IMG/VR virus record: IMGVR_UViG_3300049218_000083
Location: 62,001-126,000 of that record
Length of the DNA stretch: 64,000 bases
From: a virus
Strand: one strand, 5' to 3'
In this document: positions 1 to 9,893 of the stretch, piece by piece
How positions within the stretch are numbered: the first letter of the stretch is position 1
Layout: every line of letters starts with the position of its first letter
Notes under the pieces: model-generated
The model's database searches: none
Told to the model about the DNA's origin: nothing
What the model saw: only the letters and a program-made list of their open reading frames with translations
Program-made: the position numbers and the translations under genes

Positions 1-1132
1 TTGGAGACGTAACAACGACTGGCGTCTGTGCAGTCGTGCTGGTAGGCGCAATAGAACCAACAGCAGCGAAGATAGCTGTCGCACGCATCGTTGCGTCTGG
101 GTCCTGATATGACACACCGTCGTTGATAGTGAACAGACGGTTGCCGGCTGAGAAGTTGACATTCTGATCTTCAGGGATGTTGAAGATACCGGAAACATGG
201 CCGACATCATCGACGACAGGAGAACCGATTGCGTAACCTGCCTGAAGCCTGTTGGTTCCAGTTCCATAGATTGGATATGTCAATGCAGTGTTCAATGACA
301 GCACGTTGTTTGCTACGCTGATGATTTTTGCGCTCTGGCCAACACCGTCACCAGATACGATAGACACAATACTGTTGACAACAGAAGATGGTGGCGTACC
401 ATTGATGATCAAGTTAGAAGTGTTTGACTGCGCAACCGTGATCAAACCACTCAATGAGCTGTATGCGTTGGCAAGGAAGAAGTTGTTTACATTCGCGACG
501 TTAGTTACACGTGCGTTCAACGGGAACTTTGAACCAAACACATGGTTGACAACGTTAGCGATACCGCCATTTGCGGTTATTGCCTTGCCAACCTTGTAGA
601 TGATATCGTTGCCTACAGTATTTGCGATCAAACCATTGTTTGGCTGGATGACCAATGCTTGGTCTTTGTAATTCCAGAACACGACGGTTCCGAGGAAGGT
701 ATTTGCTTGACTGTTCTGGCTGTTGTTAGCCTGATAGACGATGTCACCAGGAGAGTACCAATCGCTGTAGAACGTGTTTGAGTTTGCTGGACCGAATGGT
801 GTTACATTGACAGTCAGGAAGTTCTCATTGACGTAGATCAGGTTGGCTTGGCTCGTGTCGATGACTTCGACGTAAGCGTGTGTTGTATTGCAGTAAAGTC
901 CGGTCCCGTCAGCGAACGCATTGCTTGATGTTCCGATGTTCGTTGAAAGCACAGAAGCTGGCTGAACGAATGGATTAACGAATACATCGTCAAAGTAGCA
1001 ATTCGCTGAAACATAAGGTTTTAAGTCATGTGCAGAGAACTCAACTTGGATATTACGAATAGATGGAACGATGCTATGATCGATCTGCGATTGACCAGCG
1101 ATTACGATGATTGGGTTAGTCAAAGTGGACAT
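1..1132 (-). CDS. Structural protein, partial (continues DUF4815-type module)
   Basis: I translated this by hand: an ATG at 1132-1130 opens a frame that stays open to the window edge (about 377 codons). The start overlaps the stop of the upstream gene as TAATG, so the two are translationally coupled. The protein is Asn/Thr/Val rich like its neighbours and ends near a segment reading SAGNRLFTINDGVSYQDP and then MRATAIFAAVG, a pattern I associate with cyanophage-type DUF4815 tail proteins. It is probably a further baseplate or tail-fibre-attachment protein. Exact role is unknown, and the C-terminus is missing. Confidence 0.75.
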   Translation of the reverse strand, partial: MSTLTNPIIVIAGQSQIDHSIVPSIRNIQVEFSAHDLKPYVSANCYFDDVFVNPFVQPASVLSTNIGTSSNAFADGTGLYCNTTHAYVEVIDTSQANLIYVNENFLTVNVTPFGPANSNTFYSDWYSPGDIVYQANNSQNSQANTFLGTVVFWNYKDQALVIQPNNGLIANTVGNDIIYKVGKAITANGGIANVVNHVFGSKFPLNARVTNVANVNNFFLANAYSSLSGLITVAQSNTSNLIINGTPPSSVVNSIVSIVSGDGVGQSAKIISVANNVLSLNTALTYPIYGTGTNRLQAGYAIGSPVVDDVGHVSGIFNIPEDQNVNFSAGNRLFTINDGVSYQDPDATMRATAIFAAVGSIAPTSTTAQTPVVVTSP

Positions 1133-4100
1133 TACAGAACCTTCACGGATGTTGGAGAGATCGTTGTAGAGTTCTTCACAGTGGCCCCAGATGCCAACTG
1201 GATTGAACTACCCAACTGAGCATTATTTAGTGGAGCAACTGAAGCAGCTGCAACTGAAGCAACAGGTACACCATACCAATTAGTGATTGGGCTGATGACA
1301 CCGTATGAACCTGCGCTGACTCTGACCTGGACATAATGGTATCCGCGATAGCCATTGTACCAGTAGTCGAATGGATAATGCCAGAAGTCGAGAACATCGA
1401 TGTACGTAGAAACAACAACTGGTGCGCTTGGTGGAGCAACGTTTGCTGCTGGCTTCAATGCTGGAGCCGTGACTGGCTTTGGCAATGGTGGCAATGCTGG
1501 AGACGCAGTTGGTGGTTGAATAATCTGTGGTGTCAAAGTTGGGCTGAACCAGTAGTCGGTTTCTGGCGTCAACTTCATGGTTCCTGTGAACTGAGCGAAC
1601 AAGAATGGCTGTACAGAGATAGCCGTGGTTGCTGCATTCTGAACGACAGCTGGCACTTCAGTGTATGGCAATGAGTAAGTCTTGTCACCTTCGTTGATTG
1701 CCGCAGTATTTGAAATTAGGTTCAATCCCAATGGAGTCTGAATCTTGAATGGAGACATGGTTCCTTGCTGCAAGTAGCAGGTAAGATCCGTGCTCAAATT
1801 GTCGACATAACTGAAGTCACCGAAGTCATCTGCGATGATTCCATACTGTGGTTTTGGAGTTACACCGTCCTGATATGTCAATGTTTCTGCAGCCGCCTGT
1901 GACTCAAGCTGGCTCAATGCGCTGTAGTATTCAAGCTGGCTGATACGTGAGTCAAGGCTAGCGATATCCTTCATCGTGTATCGCTTGTTCTCAACATACT
2001 GTAGACCGATCTGTTCAACGTTTGCAGTGTAAGCTGGAACAGATACGATATACAAGGTCATAGCATCAGAAGAGTCAGCTGGCGCTGCTGGGAACTGGCT
2101 TGGTACACCTTCGACAACAACGAACTGACCATTCTTATTCAACATCAGCTTGTCTACACGTGGTAGATAGAACTGGTATGAAAGGACCATGGTGTTGTCT
2201 GGCTGTGGCAACTCTAGACCGAATAGGGATAGAGAAGCAACGCTGGTTGACAATGCGTTCGCACGTGTTGGACGGAAGTCAATAGAGTCACGAAGAGAGA
2301 AAGTTCCCTTGCTTGGTGAGTTGTAGTAAGGAATCAAACCAGCACTGTATACACTTGAGCTATATGAGTCAACGTCGAAGAAACCGTTTGCTGTAGCGTG
2401 CTGGAAGTATTGCAACATAACGACTGTCTGACCTGTTGGACCAGAGCATCCAGCTTTCAAGGTCAAAGACGCGAAGTCGTAGTAGTTGTCATTCTGTCCG
2501 CTGTTCAGATAGTAATTGCTGGTGATGTCAATTGCGTTGGTTGCGTTTGGCGCATAGTTGACGTTACCGGAATCGTAAACCTTGATGATGTTGAACACGT
2601 CAGGAAGGTACAGAGACTGGCTGGCACCTGGAGTCTTAGCAACAGCAGCCTTTGCCGTATCGACATACCAAACATAGCCGTTGGCAATATCGATGTACAC
2701 GTTGTTAGTGTTGGAGCCTGTCAAACCAACAACAAAGTTGCCGTTGAGATATGAGTCGGTAGAAGCAAGAACGACGTTGCTTGAGTTACCACAAAGTGTC
2801 TTGGAACGAACCACGCTGGTTGCGTTGTTCTGCTTGTTGGTGTAGTAGATGTCTGCTACGAATGCGCTTGAAGCAGAAGAGTAGATAACAACTTCGGTTG
2901 GAGATACCTGGTAAACACCGTTTCCTGATGTACCACCATGGAAGTTACGATCCATGACAAGGATTTCACCGTTGCTCAAGTTGCTTGACAGAGAGTTGGT
3001 GACTTGAACAATGAAGTTTGCGTTGGCGCCAATGTCAGTCAAGAACTGGCTTGAGAAGCCGAATGGGAATATCTGGCTGCCGGTCAATGACAACGTGAAG
3101 TTGCTGTTTGAGAAAGACGCGCCATAGTAACTTGAACGAGTAGTGAACGTCGCGTTAGCGATTGTTCCCTGTGCAATTGGAGACTGTGGCAACTGGAACA
3201 ACAGAGTGTTGAAATTAGTGTCGACCAACTGAGTGTTTCCAGTTGCGTCCTTACCAGCAAGCGCGATATCCATACATGCATTGTATGGGGTGGTGCCTGT
3301 ACCCTGGGTTGCGTAAGTGTTGCCTGTGGTGCTTGGGCTGACAACCAAGGTCTCAAGGTCTTTGATTCCGTATTGCAAACTGATCACAGAAGTGCTGTTT
3401 GCTGCGGTAGACAACTGGTTGTTGAACGTAGCCACGCCAGTTGCACTGTTGTAAGATACGATTACACGGTTGTCGATAAATGGGCCAGTCGTGATGGTTG
3501 CCAATACATTCGCGTATGCGTTCGCAGCAATACCGATGTATGGCGCACCAAGGTTTGCGCTGATAGTTGTACCAGACACCGCAGTCAGGGTGTTTGGTGT
3601 GATGTTCATGTTTAGGACGTATGCGTAGTAATCACCAAGTCCTAGATATTCGATATCACGAATCTGACCTGTACCGATTTTGGTTGCAGCGTATGCAGCA
3701 CCGGTTGCGTTGTTGATTGTGCCAGAACTTACAAGATGAAGATCAACGTTCTGGAACGCAGCGATGTTGAATGATCCAGTTGTGTTACCTGGGTGCAGGT
3801 TGGTGACGGTCAGAATGTTACCGAACTCGGTTGAGAAGCTGTAGTCAGTAATCGTGTTGGTTGACAATGCCTTGTCAGATGGAAGACGAGTCGTTCCAAC
3901 TGTGTTGTATTCGTAACCCTTGACGAAAGCCTCACCAGGAGAAATCACCAATGTGTACTGGTTTGCGTTTGCAGAGTTGATGTCAGCGGTTGCAATGAAT
4001 GGACGCACCGTGAAGTCGCCATTCGTATCGTAGGTGCGCTGTGCCAATGTTGCGTTGATTGTACCAAGGACCGGATAATCGATCTGGCTGACGATCAAAC

Positions 4101-4896
4101 CGTTGTCGATGGTGACAAGGTTGTAGAACTGACTGGTGTCTGTAGAGCTGAAGTCGCGGTAAGCCAATACAAGGTCGTATTGGTAGCGGTCGGCACCTGG
4201 CGCTTGGTAATTGAAAGATCCCTGTGCAGGGTCTAGCAAGGTCGTGTCACTCGTTGCGCTTACGATAGACTGCTGGATCTGCAAACCAACATAGCAGCTT
4301 GGAGTTGCCGTGTTTGAAGAAATCAGAATAGTCTGTGGTTCGATCGTTACGAAGTAACCACCACTGTAGAAGATTCCATAGTTGATGGAAGCAACGGATG
4401 CTGGGCTTGATGCACCAGACGCGATCAACTGAGCCTGAGACTGAACACCTGTAGCAACCTGTATGGTTGAACCGTCAGCGAATGTTGTGCCAGTCAGATA
4501 CTTGACAATGATGACTGGATTGACTTGCGTGTTGTCAATAGCGACAACATATGCCTTGACGGTTGTTGCGCCAGAAGCATTGATAATCAACGTGTTTTCG
4601 CCGTTGACGAAGAAGTCGGAAAGGTTGATGTCAGTGTTTGAGAACTGCTGCTGTAGCTGAATTGCTTGAACAGTGCCGTCGAATGAAATGTGGCCGCCAG
4701 TTACCGGAGACCCATCTGCCAATACGAACTCACCGACCTGAGAAACCTGATTCTGCAGAATAGACTGAAGGATTGACAATTCACGTGCTTGGACTGCATA
4801 TCCTGGCTTGAACAACACCTGCATGTAATTGTTATCAATTTCATACGTGTCATCAATGTAATATGGAGCAACGTTCAGTGCAATTTTATTGGACAT
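1132..4896 (-). CDS. Large baseplate/tail structural protein (DUF4815-like)
   Basis: A 1254-residue structural protein that follows the gp6-gp7-gp8 series, the place of gp9/gp10-type wedge components in T4. The N-terminus (YYIDDTYEIDNNYMQVLFKPG, then ARELSILQSILQNQVSQVG) matches the start of DUF4815 phage proteins as I know them. The body is rich in Asn, Thr, Ser and Gly, as expected for beta-structured tail proteins. A proline-rich linker lies near residues 1145-1185. It probably sits at the outer baseplate and links fibres. Assignment to the family is from memory of the N-terminal pattern. Confidence 0.8.
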   Translation of the reverse strand: MSNKIALNVAPYYIDDTYEIDNNYMQVLFKPGYAVQARELSILQSILQNQVSQVGEFVLADGSPVTGGHISFDGTVQAIQLQQQFSNTDINLSDFFVNGENTLIINASGATTVKAYVVAIDNTQVNPVIIVKYLTGTTFADGSTIQVATGVQSQAQLIASGASSPASVASINYGIFYSGGYFVTIEPQTILISSNTATPSCYVGLQIQQSIVSATSDTTLLDPAQGSFNYQAPGADRYQYDLVLAYRDFSSTDTSQFYNLVTIDNGLIVSQIDYPVLGTINATLAQRTYDTNGDFTVRPFIATADINSANANQYTLVISPGEAFVKGYEYNTVGTTRLPSDKALSTNTITDYSFSTEFGNILTVTNLHPGNTTGSFNIAAFQNVDLHLVSSGTINNATGAAYAATKIGTGQIRDIEYLGLGDYYAYVLNMNITPNTLTAVSGTTISANLGAPYIGIAANAYANVLATITTGPFIDNRVIVSYNSATGVATFNNQLSTAANSTSVISLQYGIKDLETLVVSPSTTGNTYATQGTGTTPYNACMDIALAGKDATGNTQLVDTNFNTLLFQLPQSPIAQGTIANATFTTRSSYYGASFSNSNFTLSLTGSQIFPFGFSSQFLTDIGANANFIVQVTNSLSSNLSNGEILVMDRNFHGGTSGNGVYQVSPTEVVIYSSASSAFVADIYYTNKQNNATSVVRSKTLCGNSSNVVLASTDSYLNGNFVVGLTGSNTNNVYIDIANGYVWYVDTAKAAVAKTPGASQSLYLPDVFNIIKVYDSGNVNYAPNATNAIDITSNYYLNSGQNDNYYDFASLTLKAGCSGPTGQTVVMLQYFQHATANGFFDVDSYSSSVYSAGLIPYYNSPSKGTFSLRDSIDFRPTRANALSTSVASLSLFGLELPQPDNTMVLSYQFYLPRVDKLMLNKNGQFVVVEGVPSQFPAAPADSSDAMTLYIVSVPAYTANVEQIGLQYVENKRYTMKDIASLDSRISQLEYYSALSQLESQAAAETLTYQDGVTPKPQYGIIADDFGDFSYVDNLSTDLTCYLQQGTMSPFKIQTPLGLNLISNTAAINEGDKTYSLPYTEVPAVVQNAATTAISVQPFLFAQFTGTMKLTPETDYWFSPTLTPQIIQPPTASPALPPLPKPVTAPALKPAANVAPPSAPVVVSTYIDVLDFWHYPFDYWYNGYRGYHYVQVRVSAGSYGVISPITNWYGVPVASVAAASVAPLNNAQLGSSIQLASGATVKNSTTISPTSVKVL

Positions 4897-5482
4897 TTAT
4901 CAGTTCTCTACAGTTGTCAAAGTGCCAGCGTTTCATATTTCTAGCAGGTCCGATCTTATTACATTGTGGACACGTGAGCTTTGGAGTTGTATATCCACGC
5001 CAGTAACCGACTGGTGGACTTAATGTCTCCAGTTGATAAACATTATTTAGTCCGTCAGTGTAATACACACAAAATGATTTGCCTGTACGCCATTCACTTT
5101 GCTTCTTTCTTGTTTCTGCAGTATAAGAATGAGGACGTTTTCCTTTCTTATTAATGCTTATTTTCTTTCTAGTTTCTTCCGATGGAACCCAACCCAACAT
5201 TGATAGTGGAATACATCCACCAGGTGTCAAATTGTAATTCCAATCATGTTTAATGAATTCTTCTGTTACGATCTCAGCTTCTTTTGCATATGCTTGTTCA
5301 ATATACCAATATGCAAACAACGTCTCACGTTTGAAAGATTCTGTACCATATTTCTTTATGGCTCGAGAAATATGTTTTCCTGAACCCAAATAACCATCAA
5401 ATTCGTATGGATTTTCCTGTTAATGTACACCTATGTAGATTTGATTTGTGACCAAATTTGTTATGATATAGACGATGAACAT
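4886..5482 (-). pseudogene. GIY-YIG homing endonuclease broken by an in-frame TAA
   Basis: From the ATG at 5482 (TGATG overlap with the gp8-like stop) the frame reads MFIVYIITNLVTNQIYIGVH, then TAA at 5422-5420, then QENPYEFDGYLGSGKH and on to the end at 4886. The intact relative at 12861-13358 reads YIGVHEQEQPYEFDGY, with GAA at the site of the TAA, so a single G-to-T change explains the stop. The remainder keeps the IKKYG block, the EAEIV glutamate, a NUMOD3-like segment and a C-terminal zinc module (CPQC...HFDNC). A 167-residue product could restart at 5389 but would lack the catalytic tyrosines. Confidence 0.85.
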
Positions 5483-7155
5483 CAGAATGAAAAAATTAAG
5501 CGCACTTCTTCCACTTGAAGAGGGAATCGCTGGATTGGTGCAACATTCTCAACATACAAATCCACTCCACTAAAAGTTTGAACCTCTGGTTCAGTTAACG
5601 TGAATGCTGTAGTTGTTATGTATGGTGTTGTGTTAGTAGGTGCACCAAACGATGTTCCACTGATTGGTGATTGTGGAATAAACGACGCACTCCCACCGAT
5701 GTTATTCAGGTGTAATTCTTGGGTTGTGGCGTTGTACCATACAACAGTGCCGTAGAAGGCTGCGTTGGCCAAGATACCTGTCTGAGGATTCTGGTAAGCG
5801 ATGTCACCCATCTGGAAGATGTTAGCTGACACATTGCCGGCAACCTGTATGACTGTGGTCATATCGAAGTTGGTGTTGGTTGCGACGTTTCCAGAACCTT
5901 CGAGAAGAGGATTAAGAATCAATGACAGCTGGCGATACTTGAAGAACTCACCGGCTGCGTCTTCTGTTGGGATCGTACCGTTCTCTGTATCAGAAAGAGT
6001 GGTGCTGATCATCAAGGTTGTGGCACCGAGCTCGAGAGCAGCATTTGAACCCCAACCACCACGTGGGCCAATCTTAATTGCGAACACAGCACCGGAACCG
6101 TTTGCTCCAGTGTTTGCTGTCAAGGTTGCAGCAGTGTATTCTTCACCGCCACTCAGGACGTTGATAGCAGTAATGGTTCCGTTTGCGTCGACCTGGGCAG
6201 AAACGTTAGCACCTGAACCATCGCCTGTTAGTACAAGGATTGGAGCGTTACATGCGGCAACGTTTGCGTTGTATCCACGACCACCTGCAAGAATATCAAT
6301 TACATCAAGGCGACCATCGGTTGCTGATGCTGTAACCAACGCGTCGGTTCCGACTGGCATCCAGGTTGGTGTAAGGAACAGCTTCTTCTGACCTGCTGAC
6401 ATCGTGTACAGGTACTTCCATTTGTAGCCATCGTCCGTGATTACATATGGATTGGATGGAATAGATCCACCGACAGAAATCAAAGGCATGGAGTTAGAAA
6501 CAGTGCCGTTGTTGTTATCCAAGCACACGAAAACCTGATCATACACATTACGAACATAGAAGTTCTTTGCGTAGTTTGGAAACGTGTTTGCCCAATTCTC
6601 TATGCTGCTGTTCACGTACGTGCCGCTGACATTGGAGTTGACAGTCATGTAACGTGAGTTAGCAATGCTGATGACTTCTTTCTGTACTGGGTATGTGTAG
6701 ATTCCATCACCAGTGATGTTGATAATGTCACCGATCTGGTAATCTTCGTTGAAAGTGGTGAGATTCGTTCCAAGGATGATGTTTGAATTTTGAACATTCA
6801 CGGTGCCGTTTGCTGAGCTCACCTGGACGTAAGTGTACATGTTGTTGCCGTTAGCGAAGGCATCGTAAACATACGTGTTATTCGCCCAATCAGAACGCTG
6901 AACGACCAATGATGCGCTGGCAACAGAAAGCTTCTTCAAAGCAACCAAGTCACGATGAACCTGGTTAAGATAGTCGATAGTTTCCTGTGGCTGAGGAATG
7001 ACCTGGTCATTGTTGGCCCAGATGTAGCCGTGGCCGATACCCAAGTAGACGCTATCACCAGTTGCACCACCAAGCTGGTTGATTGTGTCCTGCGCCATCT
7101 TGACGCGACCTTCAACGGTTTGGAGGATCAATGGTTGGTTAAGTGGAGTTGGCAT
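5482..7155 (-). CDS. 8: Baseplate wedge protein, gp8-like
   Basis: A 557-residue protein between the gp7-like and DUF4815-like genes, the T4 position of gene 8. Residues about 195-260 read NFYVRNVYDQVFVCLDNN and DDGYKWKYLYTM, the hallmark block of T4-type gp8 (present in cyanophage homologues). T4 gp8 is 334 residues, so this copy is longer, with an extra repeat-like GGRGYNANV/GSGANVSAQVDANGTI segment that also occurs in the gp6-like and gp7-like neighbours. gp8 dimers build the baseplate wedge with gp6, gp7 and gp10. A CTAAATA promoter-like motif lies about 20 bases upstream. Confidence 0.85.
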   Translation of the reverse strand: MPTPLNQPLILQTVEGRVKMAQDTINQLGGATGDSVYLGIGHGYIWANNDQVIPQPQETIDYLNQVHRDLVALKKLSVASASLVVQRSDWANNTYVYDAFANGNNMYTYVQVSSANGTVNVQNSNIILGTNLTTFNEDYQIGDIINITGDGIYTYPVQKEVISIANSRYMTVNSNVSGTYVNSSIENWANTFPNYAKNFYVRNVYDQVFVCLDNNNGTVSNSMPLISVGGSIPSNPYVITDDGYKWKYLYTMSAGQKKLFLTPTWMPVGTDALVTASATDGRLDVIDILAGGRGYNANVAACNAPILVLTGDGSGANVSAQVDANGTITAINVLSGGEEYTAATLTANTGANGSGAVFAIKIGPRGGWGSNAALELGATTLMISTTLSDTENGTIPTEDAAGEFFKYRQLSLILNPLLEGSGNVATNTNFDMTTVIQVAGNVSANIFQMGDIAYQNPQTGILANAAFYGTVVWYNATTQELHLNNIGGSASFIPQSPISGTSFGAPTNTTPYITTTAFTLTEPEVQTFSGVDLYVENVAPIQRFPLQVEEVRLIFSF

Positions 7156-7178
7156 TACAGATTCCTATTGTCCAATAT

Positions 7179-9893
7179 TTAGCGACGTGCACCGGACACG
7201 ATTTGGTAGCTTGCAGCCACGATGTCTGGCTGTACACCCATTACCATGTTGGCACAGTTATGAGCAAACACAGTGTTCACAGTAAGGTTGTTAGATCCTA
7301 CACCGAGAACAAGAGAATATGTCAGAGTGTTTGCTACATTCAAAAGCACAACGTCATTGACGGCAATGTTACCAATGAAGTCAGTTCCAACAGACACGAT
7401 GACGTTGGAAGTGTTGGTAACACTAACCAAGTTGTCATAAGTGAACATGGTGTTTGATTCCAGATTCAATGACGTGTTGCTTCCGACTGCTGTGATGAGC
7501 TTGCTCTGAAGACGGCGAGTTGTGTCAGAAGTGTTGAAAATGATCATGTCACCAACATTTACACCTTCAGACAAGAACGTGGTTCCGGATGCTGTAAGGT
7601 TGGCTGTGTAAACGTTTGGTGTAACAGTTCCAGTCAATGGGCTGATGTATGACACATTGCTTGACGGTGCTGGGTATGCTGACGCGACGGCTGGAACAAC
7701 ATAGATACCAAGCATAGACATACCAGCTGGATGAGCGATCTTCATCAACACACTCTTGTAATCTGCTAGAGCCTTCTCGACGATGATCTGGTAGCTGTAA
7801 TTGTGATATGTGTTTGCGTCCTGCAAGTACTGATCTGCACTTAGGAAGCCATCCGTGTTCAGGTAGAATCCTGGGTATTGGATCAAACCGTTCAAGAATA
7901 TAGCATTTGCCTTTGCCAAACCGTTTCCATACGTGATAACATTGTTTGACACAGCTGTATTAATCGTAGCATTGATGACCTGATTATCAGACAATGTCAT
8001 GACAAGGTTGGCGAACACATTAATGCCGCCACGGTAGTTGTACAGACGCAATACGTTAGTGGTGCTGTTCAGGCTGTCCACGTATGCTGTGTACGTTGCA
8101 GAGTTAGCACTGGTTCCCTGATAGATGATGACGTCGTTGGCTGGAACCTGGTTCAGAGCCAATGGGTTGATAGTGACGTCCTGAATACGCAAGCTGACAT
8201 TTGGTGCAGCGATGTAGTCAAATCCACGGTTGACAAGGTTGAAATCAAGGATCTGACCAATTTGACTTACACCAAGAGTGACGTTAGCACCCTGGCCGAA
8301 ACCATATGGCTTCAAGTTTGCTCCAGAGCCTGCTGACACATTGTGGCTGTTGGTGCTGTTAGCGATGTACAAGCCAACATTTGGCAAGCCGATGTAACCA
8401 GCGCCACGGTTGGTGACGATGACTTGCGTGATGACCCCACCGACTGTGATGAAGTTGAACGCAGCACCATAGCCGATAGCTGTGTTTGTGTAGATCTTGT
8501 CAGTGGTATTTGAATATCCATTTCCGCCGTTCAGAACCTGAACAGCAGCAAACATGCCCAAGTCATCGATGTTCTGGAATGTTTGGTTGGCAGTTGGGTC
8601 ATCAGCCTCAATCAAAGCATTGGTCAAATCTGTGTAATATACGACTTCGGTTTGGATGCTTGGAACCTTACCATATCCGCCACCACCCTGAATAACATTC
8701 ATGGTCTTTATAGGCGCGAACTGAAGGTTGGCATATGTCAATGCCTGGCCAATCTGTGTGTTAGCGTTTGTGTATGAGCAGTTCGTGAATCCCCACTGAT
8801 TAGCTGCACCAGGAGAGCCAATTACGACGTTGGCGTGAAACTCAATACAGTCCGTGTTGACGTTGACGAAGATTTCGTTGGCTGTGTCCAAAGATGAAAC
8901 GATAGCCTGTGCACCAACACCGTTGTCACCAGGTGCGGCAACAAAGGTTACGATGGTGTTTGGGTTTTGGCGGTAGTCGTAACCGCCGAATACAACATTG
9001 ATAGATGTCACAGAACCAGTCGTGACGTTTCCAACATAGGCGATAGCCTTCTGTGCGGATGGATCGTTTGGCTCAAGACCGTTGGTCAATACGACTGGGT
9101 CACCAGTGACGTACAGCAAACCTTGGTTGTGTGGATCAATGATGATGTTAGACAGCGCAGCAATAATCTTTTCTTCAAAGATCAAAGCGTTGCCGGTAGC
9201 ATCCGTGCCATAGTTGATGATCAAATTTTCAAGGTCATCGAATGGCTGTGTAACCTGGGAGACGTAAACTTCAACAATCTCAAATCCAAGGTTTGGATCC
9301 ACGACCTTGTTGACAGATTCGATGACACACTGTGCACCAGAGTTTGAACCAACACCAATACGCTGCACAAGCTCCTGTACAGGGAAGTTCAAGTTTTGGG
9401 TATCAAGTAGCAGACGCAATGCTTGTGGCTGCGTCCACTTACCGTCAGACAGCTTGAGGATGTTGTTCTTTGGGAAGTAGATATCAGCTTGCTTGCCGTA
9501 CAGAACCTGGAACAGAAACTGGATAGACTGCGGAGTTCCTTTCTGGATGTAGAACTGGCGCGCGATCTTTATCAGCTTACGTTCGTCGAGGACTACGTCG
9601 TTTGGGAAGTAAGGCAAGAAATCATTGATGAAATACTGAATGAAACTGTCGAGAGTGGTGTCGACGTCTTTGTAGTTCAAAAGGTTTTTGGCATTGTAGA
9701 CTACGCTGCTGCCGTTTGGAGTTGGCAGAACCTGCTGTTCAAGGAACTCGTAGTATGCTTGCAAGAACGCAACGAATGCTGGTGATCCTTCGCGTACAAA
9801 CTCAGGGAACTGTGTTGAGATGAATGTGCTAACAATTGGTGCTATGACATTCGCGTCAAACGTGTTTTGGAATGGTGGAACCACTGTGCTCAT
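7179..9893 (-). CDS. 7: Baseplate wedge protein, gp7-like
   Basis: 904 residues, between gp6-like and gp8-like genes, the T4 location of gene 7. The first 160 residues carry a block common in T4-like phages of marine and soil hosts: FPEFVREGSPAFVAFLQAYY, then a DERKLIKIARQFYIQKGT helix pair and LYGKQADIYFPK. The rest is Asn/Val/Thr-rich with repeated GGxGY motifs (VIQGGGGYGKVP, VLNGGNGYSN, VTNRGAGYIG). In T4, gp7 is the central wedge organiser. The gp7 name rests on synteny more than sequence. Its ATG overlaps the stop of the gp6-like gene. Confidence 0.75.
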   Translation of the reverse strand: MSTVVPPFQNTFDANVIAPIVSTFISTQFPEFVREGSPAFVAFLQAYYEFLEQQVLPTPNGSSVVYNAKNLLNYKDVDTTLDSFIQYFINDFLPYFPNDVVLDERKLIKIARQFYIQKGTPQSIQFLFQVLYGKQADIYFPKNNILKLSDGKWTQPQALRLLLDTQNLNFPVQELVQRIGVGSNSGAQCVIESVNKVVDPNLGFEIVEVYVSQVTQPFDDLENLIINYGTDATGNALIFEEKIIAALSNIIIDPHNQGLLYVTGDPVVLTNGLEPNDPSAQKAIAYVGNVTTGSVTSINVVFGGYDYRQNPNTIVTFVAAPGDNGVGAQAIVSSLDTANEIFVNVNTDCIEFHANVVIGSPGAANQWGFTNCSYTNANTQIGQALTYANLQFAPIKTMNVIQGGGGYGKVPSIQTEVVYYTDLTNALIEADDPTANQTFQNIDDLGMFAAVQVLNGGNGYSNTTDKIYTNTAIGYGAAFNFITVGGVITQVIVTNRGAGYIGLPNVGLYIANSTNSHNVSAGSGANLKPYGFGQGANVTLGVSQIGQILDFNLVNRGFDYIAAPNVSLRIQDVTINPLALNQVPANDVIIYQGTSANSATYTAYVDSLNSTTNVLRLYNYRGGINVFANLVMTLSDNQVINATINTAVSNNVITYGNGLAKANAIFLNGLIQYPGFYLNTDGFLSADQYLQDANTYHNYSYQIIVEKALADYKSVLMKIAHPAGMSMLGIYVVPAVASAYPAPSSNVSYISPLTGTVTPNVYTANLTASGTTFLSEGVNVGDMIIFNTSDTTRRLQSKLITAVGSNTSLNLESNTMFTYDNLVSVTNTSNVIVSVGTDFIGNIAVNDVVLLNVANTLTYSLVLGVGSNNLTVNTVFAHNCANMVMGVQPDIVAASYQIVSGARR

